Shown: positions 1-7,476, counted from the stretch's first letter. The stretch is 15,463 nt of DNA from Candidatus Aminicenantota bacterium (GCA_023135995.1 JAGLRY010000117.1:1-15463); one strand, 5' to 3'. Numbers and translations are program-made. The notes: generated by a model from the letters alone, not told the origin.

Positions 1-48
1 CTTGATCCCATGCCCATTTCGGTTATGCTTGACTATTCACTTTTATCG

Positions 49-77
49 TTAGAAATAAATTCTTTTTGTAGTATAAT
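49..77 (+). promoter_or_regulatory. Probable promoter of the acetyltransferase-like gene
   Basis: A perfect TATAAT -10 box lies at 72-77. The hexamer 17 bp upstream, TTAGAA at 49-54, is only a weak -35 match (3 of 6). Transcription would start near 84, giving a leader of about 33 nt before the ATG at 117. The assignment rests mainly on the -10 box and its AT-rich setting. Confidence 0.45.
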
Positions 78-116
78 ATAGGGCAAACTTGTAAACGTGT
101 TTCTCAAAGAATAAAA

Positions 117-1241
117 ATGGATGTTGTAATCAGGGAAGTTACGAAGCGGAAGGATCTCAAAGAGTTTATTTTTCTTCCCGAAAAGATACACCACAACCAC
201 ACAACCTGGGTTCCCCCTATCTACGTCGATGAGTGGAAGTATTTCGACCCAAAGCAGAACAGATCATTCGCTCATTGTGATGTCATCCTACTTCTCGCCT
301 CTAAAGATGGCCAGCCTGTTGGCAGGATCATGGGTGTGATCAACAAAAGGTATAATGAGATCAGGGATGAGAAGACAGCCCGCTTTGGCTGCTTGGAAAC
401 ATGGGAAGATGAAGAGGTCGTTCGCGCGCTTCTCGACCGGGTGGAAGAATGGGCTCGGGGATACGGCATGACAAAAGTCATCGGGCCCTATGGCTTTACA
501 GATCAAGACCCTGAGGGATTTCTGATCGAAGGCTTTGAAAACCGCGCCACCATCGCAACCTACTGTAACTTCGAATGGATGCCCCGGCTGGTTGAGGAAC
601 TGGGCTATATCAAAGATGTGGATTATTTTGTTTACAAACTTGATATTCCCAAGGAGTTGCCCGAGTTTTACAAAAAGATCTATGAACGGGTGAAGAAGAA
701 GGGGAATTTTGAAGTCCTGGAATTTAAGAATAAGAGAAAACTCAGGCCGTGGATAAAACCTGTCCTCCGCCTCATGAATGAATGTTATACAGAGAGCAAC
801 ATCTACGGGTATGCTCCCCTTGATGAGAAAGAGATGGAAGAATTGACCAAGCGGTATTATCCTGTGCTCGATCCCAGGTTCGTTAAAGCGGTCCGAAAAG
901 ACGGCAAGCTCGTCGCCTTTGTCGTGGGCATCCCTGATATGACCGAAGGCATTCAGAGAGCACGAGGCAGGCTCTTTCCTTTTGGATTTCTCAAGATCCT
1001 AAGAGCGGCAAAAAAAACCAAGCAGCTCGACCTTCTGCTCGGAGCGATCAAGGAAAAATATCGAGGCCTCGGTCTTGATGTCTTGATGGGCGTCAAGATG
1101 ATCATGACCGTTCGTGAGGCGGGTATGGAAATGATGGACACCCACCACGAGATGGAGGAGAATGTCAAGGTGAGAGCGGAGATGGAAAAAATGGGGGGAA
1201 AGATCTACAAAAAATTCCGCGTTTACCAAAAATCCCTCTGA
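117..1241 (+). CDS. GNAT-like N-acetyltransferase family protein (YghO-like), substrate unknown
   Basis: This is a 374-residue cytoplasmic protein without a signal peptide or membrane segment. The N-terminus (about residues 3-60, with IREVTKRKDLKEFIFLP and a WVPPIYVDE segment) and the middle (VGRIMGVIN near residue 70, VIGPYGFTDQDPEGFLIEGF near 125-145) match my memory of a conserved acetyltransferase-like family that includes E. coli YghO. The C-terminal part (YRGLGLDVLMG near 315, then MMDTHHEMEENVKVRAEMEKMGG) resembles a GNAT acetyl-CoA-binding end followed by the closing helix and strand. The start is ATG 117; the Shine-Dalgarno is weak (AAAGA at 107-111). The gene stands alone behind its own -10 box and converges on polA with a 53-bp gap, so context gives no substrate. 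The family assignment is fair; the enzymatic role is inferred. Confidence 0.72.
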   Translation: MDVVIREVTKRKDLKEFIFLPEKIHHNHTTWVPPIYVDEWKYFDPKQNRSFAHCDVILLLASKDGQPVGRIMGVINKRYNEIRDEKTARFGCLETWEDEEVVRALLDRVEEWARGYGMTKVIGPYGFTDQDPEGFLIEGFENRATIATYCNFEWMPRLVEELGYIKDVDYFVYKLDIPKELPEFYKKIYERVKKKGNFEVLEFKNKRKLRPWIKPVLRLMNECYTESNIYGYAPLDEKEMEELTKRYYPVLDPRFVKAVRKDGKLVAFVVGIPDMTEGIQRARGRLFPFGFLKILRAAKKTKQLDLLLGAIKEKYRGLGLDVLMGVKMIMTVREAGMEMMDTHHEMEENVKVRAEMEKMGGKIYKKFRVYQKSL

Positions 1242-1294
1242 TGCCGCATCCTCAGAGAATTCCGTAATATCTGTTGGCTCCTTTCTGACCTGGA

Positions 1295-3970
1295 TTATTT
1301 GGTTTCTGCCCAGTTGATTCCCCAACCTAAATGCACTTTTAGAGGGACTTTTAAAGGAAAGACCTTCTCCATTTTGTCTTGGACCAGCGATTCTATTCGG
1401 TCACACTCTTTTTCGGGGACTTCGAAAACCAGCTCGTCATGCACCTGGAGGATCATCTTTGACTTGAGCTTGTGTGTCTTCATTTCCTCCCATATGTCGA
1501 TCATGGCTTTCTTTATGAGGTCTGCAGCGGTTCCTTGAATGGGTGTGTTGAGGGCGATGCGGCGGCCGGCTTGCTGGACCATTCTGTTCTCGTTTTTGAG
1601 TTCAGGGACAGGCCGGACCCTCCCGAATAGAGTTTGAGAGAAGCCCGAGGTTTGGGCATCCGTGACGCACGTCTCTAAAAATTCCCGGACCTTCGGATAT
1701 CTTTCGAAATAGAGGTCGATAAACTCCTGGGCTTCAGACGTTGATGTGCCCAACTCTTTTGCCAGGGAAAAGGCAGAGGTGCCGTAAATAATGCTAAAAT
1801 TGATGATCTTTGCACGCCTGCGCTGTTCCTCAGGGAAGAGGAATGATGTTTCACCGAACACTTGTAATGCCGTATCCTGATGGATATCCCGGTCATGGTG
1901 AAAGGTTTCGATGAGCTCCGGGTCTTCTGAGAGATGAGCCAAGACCCTCAGCTCTATCTGGGAATAATCGGCAGAGAGAAAGAGATCTCCCGGGTCGGGG
2001 ATAAATGCCTGCCTGCACCTTTTGCCCAGCTCACCTCTTGCTGGGATATTTTGCAGGTTCGGGTCACTGCTGGACAGCCTTCCTGTGGCTGCGACAGTCT
2101 GATTGTACGAGGTATGGATCCGGCCGGTGTTTGGATTTATGAGGAGCGGGAGGGCGTCGGAATAAGTGGATTTCAGCTTAGTAAACTTCCTGAATTCCAG
2201 CGTGTGTTGGGCGATTGGATAATCCTTGGCCAGCTCTTGCAACACGCTCATATCTGTAGAATGGCTCTTTGTTTTCCACGTTTTCCTCAAAGGCTGGATG
2301 CCCATTTTTTCGAACAGGATGTTTCCCAACTGCTTGGGAGAGTTGATGTTGAATTCCTCTTGACTGATCGCATAGATCTTCTTTTGGAGGATGGCGAGGT
2401 CTTGTTGGAGTTCTTGTGATAGGTTCTTCAGGACTTCGGGATCGATCCTGACTCCCCACATCTCCATGTCCGCCAAGACCTGGATGAGGGGACGCTCTAG
2501 GGATAAATAGAGCTGGTCAACGCCTTTCTCTTTGACTTTTGGCCAGAGCAACGTCCCCAATTGGAGGGCGAGATCTGCATCTTGACAGGCGTAGGGCGTC
2601 ACCTTTTCGATGCTCACGGCGTTAATGGTGACTTCGTTCTTTCCCTTTCCCACGACCTCATGGTAAGGGATGGTGTCGACCTGAAGATATGTTGTGGCCA
2701 GTTTGTTCAGGTTGTGTTTTCCCCAATTGGGTTCCAACAGGTATGAGAGAACCATGGTATCCAGGTCTATCCCCTCCAGAGAGATGCCCTCTCTGTGGAG
2801 GACGATAAAGTCATATTTGATGTTCTGGCCGATCTTTTTTATCTTGGGGTCGGTGAGGATGCCTTCGAGAAGCTGGAAGGCTTTTTTCTTGGGGATCTGA
2901 TCCGGAGCGTTGGGGTAATCGTGCCGAAGGGGAAGGTAGAAGGCTTGGTGAGGTTCCACAGAAAAGGACATCCCGACCAGGCGCGCCCGGGCAGGATAAG
3001 GGCTGTCTGTTTCTGTATCCAGGGCGACATAACCGGCCTTTTTGATCTGAGAGATCACCTGTTGCAAAACGTCCTCATCCAGGATTGTGATATAGTTTTT
3101 CTGCGCGAGAGTTGATGTTTTGATGTGTTCGGAGACGAGGGAGGAAAAGCCCAGTTCTTGATAAAGGGCGAGAAGGTCGTCTGTGTTGGGCGGCGAAAGC
3201 GCCAGCTCACGAGGGCTGAACTCGACGTCAATATCTTTAATGATCGTGACCAACTGCAGGCTCAGCTGGAGCTCATCAAGGTGGTTTTCTATCTTTTTTC
3301 TGAGGCTCTCCTTTTCTATGTCGGAGAGGTGTTCCAGCAGGTTGTCGAGTGAGTCGAATCGGGAGATCAGCGACTTGGCCGTCTTCTCTCCGATCCCGGG
3401 AACTCCGGGGATGTTATCGGAGGAGTCCCCCCACAGAGCAAGGACATCGATAATCTGAGACGGGGCGACTCCAAAATGCTCCTTGACGCCCTTTTCGTCC
3501 AGGATGAGATCTTTTGTCGGGTTGTAGACCGATGTGTTTTGATCCACCATCTGGAGGAGGTCTTTATCGGTCGTGACGATGACGGTTTGGATGTCCTTTT
3601 TGGATGCATGATGGGCAAAAGTCCCAAGAACATCATCTGCTTCATGCTCTGAGTGCTCGTATGTTGGAATGTTCATGGCTTTGAGGACCTTTTTCAGGGG
3701 AGGGATCTGGGCAACGAGGTCCTCGGGCATGGGCTTGCGGTGTGCCTTGTATTCTGTGTACATCTTGTGCCTTGCCGTCGGCCCTTTGGTGTCGAATGCG
3801 ATTCCGAGATAATCTGGATTTTCTTGATTCATTAATTTTTTCAGGGTCATGATAAAACCATAGATGGCGTTGGTCGGGAATCCATCGGAATTAGTCAGGA
3901 AGCGAATGGCATAGTAGGAGCGATACAACAGAGCGGTCCCATCGATGAGGACTAGTTTTTTCTTGTTCAT
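1295..3970 (-). CDS. polA: DNA polymerase I, full three-domain form
   Basis: This is a family A replicative-repair polymerase of 891 residues, the usual full length. Residues 1-290 form the 5'-nuclease domain: LVLIDGTALLYRSYYA at the start, TTDKDLLQMVD near 133-143, and the H3TH stretch DSSDNIPGVPGIGEKTAKSL at 182-201. Residues about 310-480 are the 3'-5' exonuclease, with all expected metal ligands visible: D318 and E320 in ALDTET, N383/D387 in QNIKYD, and Y460/D464 in YACQD. It should therefore proofread, unlike Taq-type enzymes. Residues about 490-891 are the polymerase: motif A SADYSQIELR (D668), O-helix RRRAKIINF (K721, F725, so a dNTP-selective Phe) and motif C QVHDELVFE (D845). The ATG at 3970 gives the canonical N-terminus. 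A small conserved gene lies upstream on the same strand, with an inverted-repeat element between them. Confidence 0.98.
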   Translation of the reverse strand: MNKKKLVLIDGTALLYRSYYAIRFLTNSDGFPTNAIYGFIMTLKKLMNQENPDYLGIAFDTKGPTARHKMYTEYKAHRKPMPEDLVAQIPPLKKVLKAMNIPTYEHSEHEADDVLGTFAHHASKKDIQTVIVTTDKDLLQMVDQNTSVYNPTKDLILDEKGVKEHFGVAPSQIIDVLALWGDSSDNIPGVPGIGEKTAKSLISRFDSLDNLLEHLSDIEKESLRKKIENHLDELQLSLQLVTIIKDIDVEFSPRELALSPPNTDDLLALYQELGFSSLVSEHIKTSTLAQKNYITILDEDVLQQVISQIKKAGYVALDTETDSPYPARARLVGMSFSVEPHQAFYLPLRHDYPNAPDQIPKKKAFQLLEGILTDPKIKKIGQNIKYDFIVLHREGISLEGIDLDTMVLSYLLEPNWGKHNLNKLATTYLQVDTIPYHEVVGKGKNEVTINAVSIEKVTPYACQDADLALQLGTLLWPKVKEKGVDQLYLSLERPLIQVLADMEMWGVRIDPEVLKNLSQELQQDLAILQKKIYAISQEEFNINSPKQLGNILFEKMGIQPLRKTWKTKSHSTDMSVLQELAKDYPIAQHTLEFRKFTKLKSTYSDALPLLINPNTGRIHTSYNQTVAATGRLSSSDPNLQNIPARGELGKRCRQAFIPDPGDLFLSADYSQIELRVLAHLSEDPELIETFHHDRDIHQDTALQVFGETSFLFPEEQRRRAKIINFSIIYGTSAFSLAKELGTSTSEAQEFIDLYFERYPKVREFLETCVTDAQTSGFSQTLFGRVRPVPELKNENRMVQQAGRRIALNTPIQGTAADLIKKAMIDIWEEMKTHKLKSKMILQVHDELVFEVPEKECDRIESLVQDKMEKVFPLKVPLKVHLGWGINWAETK

Positions 3971-3979
3971 CTCTTTTTT

Positions 3980-3985
3980 ATTATA
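3980..3985 (-). promoter_or_regulatory. Candidate -10 box of polA, 9 nt from the start codon
   Basis: On the minus strand a perfect TATAAT lies at 3985-3980, followed by nine purine-rich bases and the polA ATG (3970-3968). No good -35 hexamer is visible at 16-18 bp, because that space is taken by a copy of the local repeat (3986-4012). If used, transcription would begin almost at the start codon, giving a leaderless or near-leaderless polA mRNA. polA could also be read through from the small gene upstream. Confidence 0.4.
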
Positions 3986-4012
3986 CCTGAATTATTCATA
4001 AAAGATGCTGAC
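3986..4012 (+). repeat. Diverged third copy of the inverted-repeat arm
   Basis: This 27-base stretch matches the left arm at 4021-4047 at 21 of 27 positions in the same orientation, 35 bp away. It shares CCTG, then ATTCATAAAA and an ATG core. It ends directly beside the candidate polA -10 box, so it may be a leftover from an earlier insertion or partial duplication of the element. Confidence 0.6.
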
Positions 4013-4017
4013 ATATT

Positions 4018-4169
4018 TAACCTGGACTATTCATAAAAAATGTCGATACTCACTATAACTTATATGATATCTGAATGTTACTTTGATTTGGCTGATTATT
4101 TCAATGATCATTATGTTTTCCATGCTGATTCTATTTATAATCGACATTTTTTATGAATAGTTCAAGTTA
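4018..4169. repeat. MITE-like inverted-repeat element between the small hypothetical gene and polA
   Basis: Positions 4018-4047 are the reverse complement of 4140-4169 at 28 of 30 positions, and 4026-4047 pairs perfectly with 4140-4161 (22 bp; core CTATTCATAAAAAATGTCGA). The arms enclose about 92 bp of AT-rich DNA without an ORF, so the whole is about 152 bp. Non-coding, short, long terminal inverted repeats and a nearby solo arm are the usual signs of a miniature inverted-repeat transposable element. No clear target-site duplication was found. The alternative is a large stem-loop acting on the mRNA between the 83-residue gene (stop 8 bp beyond the right arm) and polA. No poly-U tract typical of an intrinsic terminator follows the stem. 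Confidence 0.7.
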
Positions 4170-4177
4170 GAGGGGAA

Positions 4178-4429
4178 TCAGAGGTGATCGAAGGAGCCCT
4201 CAGAGATGTCTTTGAGAATGCCCTCATGTTGTTCATCGATGATCTCGTTGATCTTATCATTCAGGGTGGGGCTGTTTAGGAAATTCGTATAGTATGTTCG
4301 TCGTGATGCAAGAACTTTGCCTGATTTATAGACGATGGATTCGACGTACTGAGCATTGGCTCCTTGATCCTGCGTTTGGACATGGAACATCAGTCCGTTG
4401 TGTTCAATGTCTGTGTTGTATCCGGGCAT
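4178..4429 (-). CDS. Small conserved hypothetical protein (83 aa)
   Basis: This is a small, soluble, acidic-ended protein without signal peptide, membrane segment or cysteine. The opening (YNTDIEHNGLMFHVQTQDQG) followed by a VESIVYKSGKVLASRRTYY segment resembles short conserved hypothetical proteins I recall from deltaproteobacterial, acidobacterial and similar genomes. They appear to have a small beta-rich domain, then a helical tail (here LNDKINEIIDEQHEGILKDI). No function can be named. The ATG at 4429 fits that conserved N-terminus but has no Shine-Dalgarno at normal spacing. A TAAAAT box lies 8 nt upstream. It points the same way as polA, with the inverted-repeat element between them, so an operon with polA is possible but not shown. 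Confidence 0.7.
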   Translation of the reverse strand: MPGYNTDIEHNGLMFHVQTQDQGANAQYVESIVYKSGKVLASRRTYYTNFLNSPTLNDKINEIIDEQHEGILKDISEGSFDHL

Positions 4430-4437
4430 TGTCTTAA

Positions 4438-4467
4438 ATTTTATCCTATGGATATCATCGAGGGCAA
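4438..4467 (-). promoter_or_regulatory. Candidate promoter of the 83-residue hypothetical gene
   Basis: On the minus strand, TTGCCC (4467-4462), an 18-bp spacer and TAAAAT (4443-4438) form a fair sigma70-type promoter. The -10 box ends 8 nt before the ATG, so the transcript would have essentially no leader. Confidence 0.4.
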
Positions 4468-4638
4468 GATGTCCTATGGACTATTGCGCCTCTCTCGTCT
4501 TTACCATGCGACAGCTCAACAAGAGAAAACATTCACCCTATTTTGTCGGGGGAAGCGCTGTGTTTTTGTGCTTTATTTTCTCAATGGGGCTGGTCAAAGT
4601 GCCCGGCAGGGCGAGAGAATCCAACAGGCTGATTATTA

Positions 4639-4666
4639 TTGACAAAGTGATGCAGGGTGGTATAAT
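4639..4666 (+). promoter_or_regulatory. Strong sigma70-type promoter of the DUF177-rpmF-plsX-fab operon
   Basis: Both hexamers are perfect consensus: TTGACA at 4639-4644 and TATAAT at 4661-4666, with a 16-bp spacer. Predicted transcription start is about 4673, giving a leader of about 23 nt before the DUF177 ATG at 4696. This is the best promoter in the window and is oriented to drive the whole ribosome/lipid operon. Confidence 0.88.
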
Positions 4667-4695
4667 AGGGTGACTTTTTTTGTGAGTGTGAAAAT

Positions 4696-5214
4696 ATGTT
4701 GATCGATGTCGATAGAATCCCTGAAGAAGGGCTAAAAATTTCAAAGGATTTTGAATTCTTCAGCGTGGACATTGTCGAAGAAAGCGCCGTGTTTTTGAAG
4801 CCTGTCCATGTGGAGGCGACTGTCAAGAAGATCGGCGAAGAGCTCTTGATCAAAGGGCAAATCACGGCCATGCTGAATTTTGTGTGCTGTCGCTGTCTGA
4901 CACCCTTTGAATTTCCTGTGGATTCCAAGTTTGACCTTGTCTGTCTCCCTGAGGTGCTGGAGGTGGCCAAGGAACATCTGGAGCAGGGCGATGTGAACGG
5001 GCTGTTTTACTACAAGCGTCACGTGGACCTGAAGGAAGTCATTCTGGAGCAGCTCAATCTGACTTTTCCTTTGCGGCCCCTCTGTTCCAAGGGATGCCAA
5101 GGGATCTGTCCTGTTTGCGGGAAATTGATAAAGGAAGGCAAGTGTTCCTGCACAGCGAAGGGGTCTGACCAGAGCTTAGAGAAGTTTAAGATTTTTTTGA
5201 GAGATAAAAGTTAA
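4696..5214 (+). CDS. YceD/DUF177 family protein (large ribosomal RNA accumulation factor family)
   Basis: This 172-residue cytoplasmic protein has the DUF177 layout: an N-terminal beta-rich half, a cysteine group FVCCRCLTPFEFP at about 63-74, the acidic middle region, a VILEQLNLTFPLRPLCS segment at 115-131, and a second cysteine cluster (C130, C134, C138, C141, C150, C152), probably metal-binding. Members of this family sit immediately upstream of rpmF in most bacteria, and in E. coli and plants they have been linked to 23S rRNA accumulation. Here its TAA directly abuts the rpmF ATG, so the two are translationally coupled. It is the first gene behind the consensus promoter. The Shine-Dalgarno is weak. 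Identity is secure from the domain and the rpmF linkage; the molecular role is taken from the family. Confidence 0.93.
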   Translation: MLIDVDRIPEEGLKISKDFEFFSVDIVEESAVFLKPVHVEATVKKIGEELLIKGQITAMLNFVCCRCLTPFEFPVDSKFDLVCLPEVLEVAKEHLEQGDVNGLFYYKRHVDLKEVILEQLNLTFPLRPLCSKGCQGICPVCGKLIKEGKCSCTAKGSDQSLEKFKIFLRDKS

Positions 5215-5397
5215 ATGGCAAATCCGAAAAGAAGACATTCTCATTCGAGAAAAAGAAAACGAAGAGCCCATGACGCTCTTGAAAATCCCTCACTCTCGCT
5301 TTGCTCCAACTGTGGAAGCCCAAAACTCCCCCATCGTGCATGTCCTGATTGCGGTTATTACAAAGACCGGCAGGTGATCGAGGGTACAGAAAAATAA
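5215..5397 (+). CDS. rpmF: 50S ribosomal protein L32 (zinc-ribbon form)
   Basis: This 60-residue basic protein starts MANPKRRHSHSRKRKRRAH, the typical L32 N-terminus. Two CxxC pairs follow, C30/C33 (CSNC) and C43/C46 (CPDC), which form the zinc ribbon of the cysteine-containing (C+) L32 type. The terminal segment GYYKDRQVIEG is characteristic. The start codon follows the DUF177 stop codon with no spacing. plsX begins 13 bp after its stop. The DUF177-rpmF-plsX order is widely conserved and ties ribosome production to membrane lipid synthesis. Confidence 0.98.
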   Translation: MANPKRRHSHSRKRKRRAHDALENPSLSLCSNCGSPKLPHRACPDCGYYKDRQVIEGTEK

Positions 5398-5410
5398 AGC
5401 TGAGGAAAAT

Positions 5411-6424
5411 ATGAAGGTCGCTGTCGATGCCATGGGGGGAGACTTTGGACCGAAAGTCACTGTCGAAGGGGCGGTAAAAGCATCCCAGGAACTCGATATC
5501 GAGGTTCTTCTCGTAGGGTCTGAAATCCGTGTGAAACGAGAATTCGACAAACTCGACAGCTCAAACTCAAACGTGACGATCGTCAATGCATCCGAAGAGA
5601 TCAGTATGAGCGAAGGCATCCTATCTTTTAGGAAGAAAAAGAAGTCATCCATCCGTATCGGCGCCCAACTTCTTAAAGAGAAAAAAGCGGATGCATTCGT
5701 CAGCACCGGAAACACAGCGGCCATTGTGTACATATCGAGCAAAGTCCTTGGTGCTCTAAAAGGAGTGGACCGGCCCGCCCTGTCTCTTTTGGTCCCAACC
5801 TTGTCAGGCCTTACTCTATTGATCGATGTCGGGGCGAACGTCAACTGCCAGCCGCATCATCTCGAACAATTTGCTGTCATGGGGCGGATTTTCATGGAAA
5901 GCGTTATGGGGCAAAGGAGCCCTCGCATCGCCTTGATGAGCGTAGGCGAGGAACGGACCAAGGGAAATGACTTGACCAAGGAAGTTTATGCACGATTGAT
6001 GGTATCCTCGATGAATTTTATAGGGAATGTGGAGGGGAAAGATATCTATTCGGGAAAGGCAGATGTGATCGTGAGTGATGGGTTCACCGGTAACATTGCA
6101 CTCAAGGTGAGTGAAGGCGTGGTGGATACGATGTTCAACATGGCTCGGACAGAGATCATGAAGAATTTCTTTGCAAAGATCGGCTTTCTGTTGATGAAAA
6201 GGAACCTGAAAAAACTATATAAGAGGGTAGATTATTCAGAATATGGTGGAGCCCAGCTCTTGGGAATAAATGGTGTGTGTATCATCGGACATGGCCGTTC
6301 AAACGCAGTGGCCGTGAAAAACGCCATTAAGATGGCCAAAGATTTTGTAAAGAACAATGTCCAGGAAAAAATTCAGGCAGAGATCTCGCTTCTTTCAGAG
6401 GAAGTAGAAAGAGTACAGGTATAA
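5411..6424 (+). CDS. plsX: Phosphate acyltransferase PlsX
   Basis: PlsX makes acyl-phosphate from acyl-ACP, the first committed substrate for PlsY in phosphatidic acid synthesis; it acts peripherally at the membrane. The 337-residue length is normal. Family landmarks are in order: VAVDAMGGDFGP at 3-14, STGNTAA near 98-104, LLIDVGANVNCQPHHL near 135-150, SVGEERTKGN near 176-185, DVIVSDGFTGNIALK near 217-231, and YGGAQLLGINGVCIIGHG near 277-294. The ATG at 5411 has a good Shine-Dalgarno (GAGGA, 5402-5406). Its TAA is one base from the fabG ATG. fabH and fabD, which usually follow plsX, are missing here. Confidence 0.97.
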   Translation: MKVAVDAMGGDFGPKVTVEGAVKASQELDIEVLLVGSEIRVKREFDKLDSSNSNVTIVNASEEISMSEGILSFRKKKKSSIRIGAQLLKEKKADAFVSTGNTAAIVYISSKVLGALKGVDRPALSLLVPTLSGLTLLIDVGANVNCQPHHLEQFAVMGRIFMESVMGQRSPRIALMSVGEERTKGNDLTKEVYARLMVSSMNFIGNVEGKDIYSGKADVIVSDGFTGNIALKVSEGVVDTMFNMARTEIMKNFFAKIGFLLMKRNLKKLYKRVDYSEYGGAQLLGINGVCIIGHGRSNAVAVKNAIKMAKDFVKNNVQEKIQAEISLLSEEVERVQV

Positions 6425-6425
6425 A

Positions 6426-7166
6426 ATGATTCTTACCGGCAGAGTTTCCATCGTCACTGGGGCATCCCAAGGCATTGGAGAAGCCATAGCGCTTTCTCTG
6501 GCTAAAGATAAGGCTACGGTTATCTTGGTTGATATCCAGAAGAACAAACTTGATGAAGTCGCTGAAAAGATCAGGGCACGCAAGGGGTCAGTTTTCGGCT
6601 ATAGCGCTGATGTCTCCCAATTCGATCAGGCCTCTGAACTTGTGGAGCGTGTTTTAAAAGACCACCAAAAGATCGACCATCTAGTGAACAATGCAGGGAT
6701 CACCAGAGACGGATTACTGTTGCGGCTCAAAGAAGAGGACTGGGATTCTGTCATTGCAGTGAATTTGAAGGGTGTGTTCAACTTTTCCAAAGCCGTGATA
6801 CGCAGCATGATAAGCAATCGTTTCGGTCGGATCGTGAACATCGCATCCGTTGTCGGGCTGATGGGAAACGCGGGACAGACCAACTATTCCGCTTCCAAAG
6901 CCGGTGTGATCGGCTTCACCAAGTCGTTGGCTCGAGAGGTTGCCGCCAGAGGGATCACGATAAACGCCATAGCTCCCGGGTACATTGCCACAGCTATGAC
7001 AGAGGATCTTTCTGAGGCAGTCAAGAATGCTTTCGTCGAGCTCATCCCCATGAAGCGGTTTGGAACTCCGGATGAAGTGGCCCAGGTGGTCAAATTTTTT
7101 CTATCTGAAGAGGCATCCTACATCACTGGCCAGGTCCTTGGCATTAATGGTGGGATGTTGATGTAA
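6426..7166 (+). CDS. fabG: 3-oxoacyl-[ACP] reductase FabG (SDR family)
   Basis: This 246-residue short-chain dehydrogenase reduces 3-oxoacyl-ACP in the type II fatty acid cycle. The Rossmann glycine motif TGASQGIG is at 11-18, NNAG at 88-91, and the catalytic set is N113, S141, Y154 and K158 (NYSASK). The end has the ITGQVLGINGGMLM pattern typical of FabG. An aspartate (D36 in VILVDIQ) stands at the end of the second beta strand, where classical SDRs with Asp prefer NAD(H) and those with basic or small residues prefer NADP(H); NADH use is therefore inferred. It starts one base after the plsX stop and precedes acpP by 43 bp, firmly inside the operon. Confidence 0.96.
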   Translation: MILTGRVSIVTGASQGIGEAIALSLAKDKATVILVDIQKNKLDEVAEKIRARKGSVFGYSADVSQFDQASELVERVLKDHQKIDHLVNNAGITRDGLLLRLKEEDWDSVIAVNLKGVFNFSKAVIRSMISNRFGRIVNIASVVGLMGNAGQTNYSASKAGVIGFTKSLAREVAARGITINAIAPGYIATAMTEDLSEAVKNAFVELIPMKRFGTPDEVAQVVKFFLSEEASYITGQVLGINGGMLM

Positions 7167-7197
7167 CGCACACAATTAATTTTGTGAATATACAGAA

Positions 7198-7203
7198 AAG
7201 GAG
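7198..7203 (+). promoter_or_regulatory. Strong Shine-Dalgarno of acpP
   Basis: AAGGAG lies 6 nt before the acpP ATG in an A-rich leader, the strongest ribosome-binding context in the operon. This suits the high copy number of ACP. Just upstream, 7170-7185 holds a weak 5-bp hairpin (CACAA/TTGTG) in the fabG-acpP spacer. Confidence 0.75.
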
Positions 7204-7209
7204 AAAAAA

Positions 7210-7458
7210 ATGGAAAGAGAAGAACTGCTAAAAAAAATAAAGGCCATCATTGCGGATAAACTAAGCATAAGTGAAGATCAAGTCACTGAAGAAGCATCAT
7301 TCATTGATGATCTCGGAGCGGATTCCCTCGACACGGTGGAGTTGGTTATGGCACTCGAGGATGAATTTGATCTGGATATTCCGGATGAAGACGCGGAAAA
7401 AATGACCACGGTTGGTAAAGCCATCGATTATGTCTTAGCGTTTCTTCTGAAAAAGTAA
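7210..7458 (+). CDS. acpP: Acyl carrier protein
   Basis: This 82-residue acidic helical protein carries the growing acyl chain on 4'-phosphopantetheine. The attachment site is S39 in the GADSLDTVELVMALEDEF motif (36-53), which matches the canonical fatty acid ACP. It opens with a helix (MEREELLKKIKAIIADKL), continues with SEDQVTEEASFIDDL, and ends with DAEKMTTVGKAIDYV. It has a strong AAGGAG site and is followed 18 bp later by fabF, the standard acpP-fabF pairing. Confidence 0.98.
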   Translation: MEREELLKKIKAIIADKLSISEDQVTEEASFIDDLGADSLDTVELVMALEDEFDLDIPDEDAEKMTTVGKAIDYVLAFLLKK

Positions 7459-7476
7459 TCCCGAATAAGACACTTC

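Noticed and set aside
1934..2419. 161-codon plus-strand frame inside polA
   Set aside because: It is antisense to the conserved polymerase/exonuclease coding sequence, has no family resemblance and reads as a shadow of polA codons.
1295..3970. Possible loss of proofreading in DNA polymerase I
   Set aside because: D318, E320, N383, D387, Y460 and D464 are all present, so the exonuclease site is intact and the enzyme is ordinary.
4018..4169. The inverted repeat as a rho-independent terminator of the 83-residue gene
   Set aside because: The stem is AT-rich with a loop of about 92 bases and lacks a terminal U-run. A mobile repeat explains the third arm copy better.
4398..4673. Plus-strand 91-codon frame with a hydrophobic stretch (YFVGGSAVFLCFIFSMGLV) between the 83-residue gene and DUF177
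   Set aside because: It has no Shine-Dalgarno, overlaps the start of the minus-strand gene and its promoter, and ends inside the consensus promoter of the DUF177 operon. No family resemblance was recognised.
5290..5844. 184-codon minus-strand frame over rpmF/plsX
   Set aside because: It lies opposite two well-supported conserved genes. The composition (Ser/Thr/Phe rich) is typical of an antisense shadow frame.
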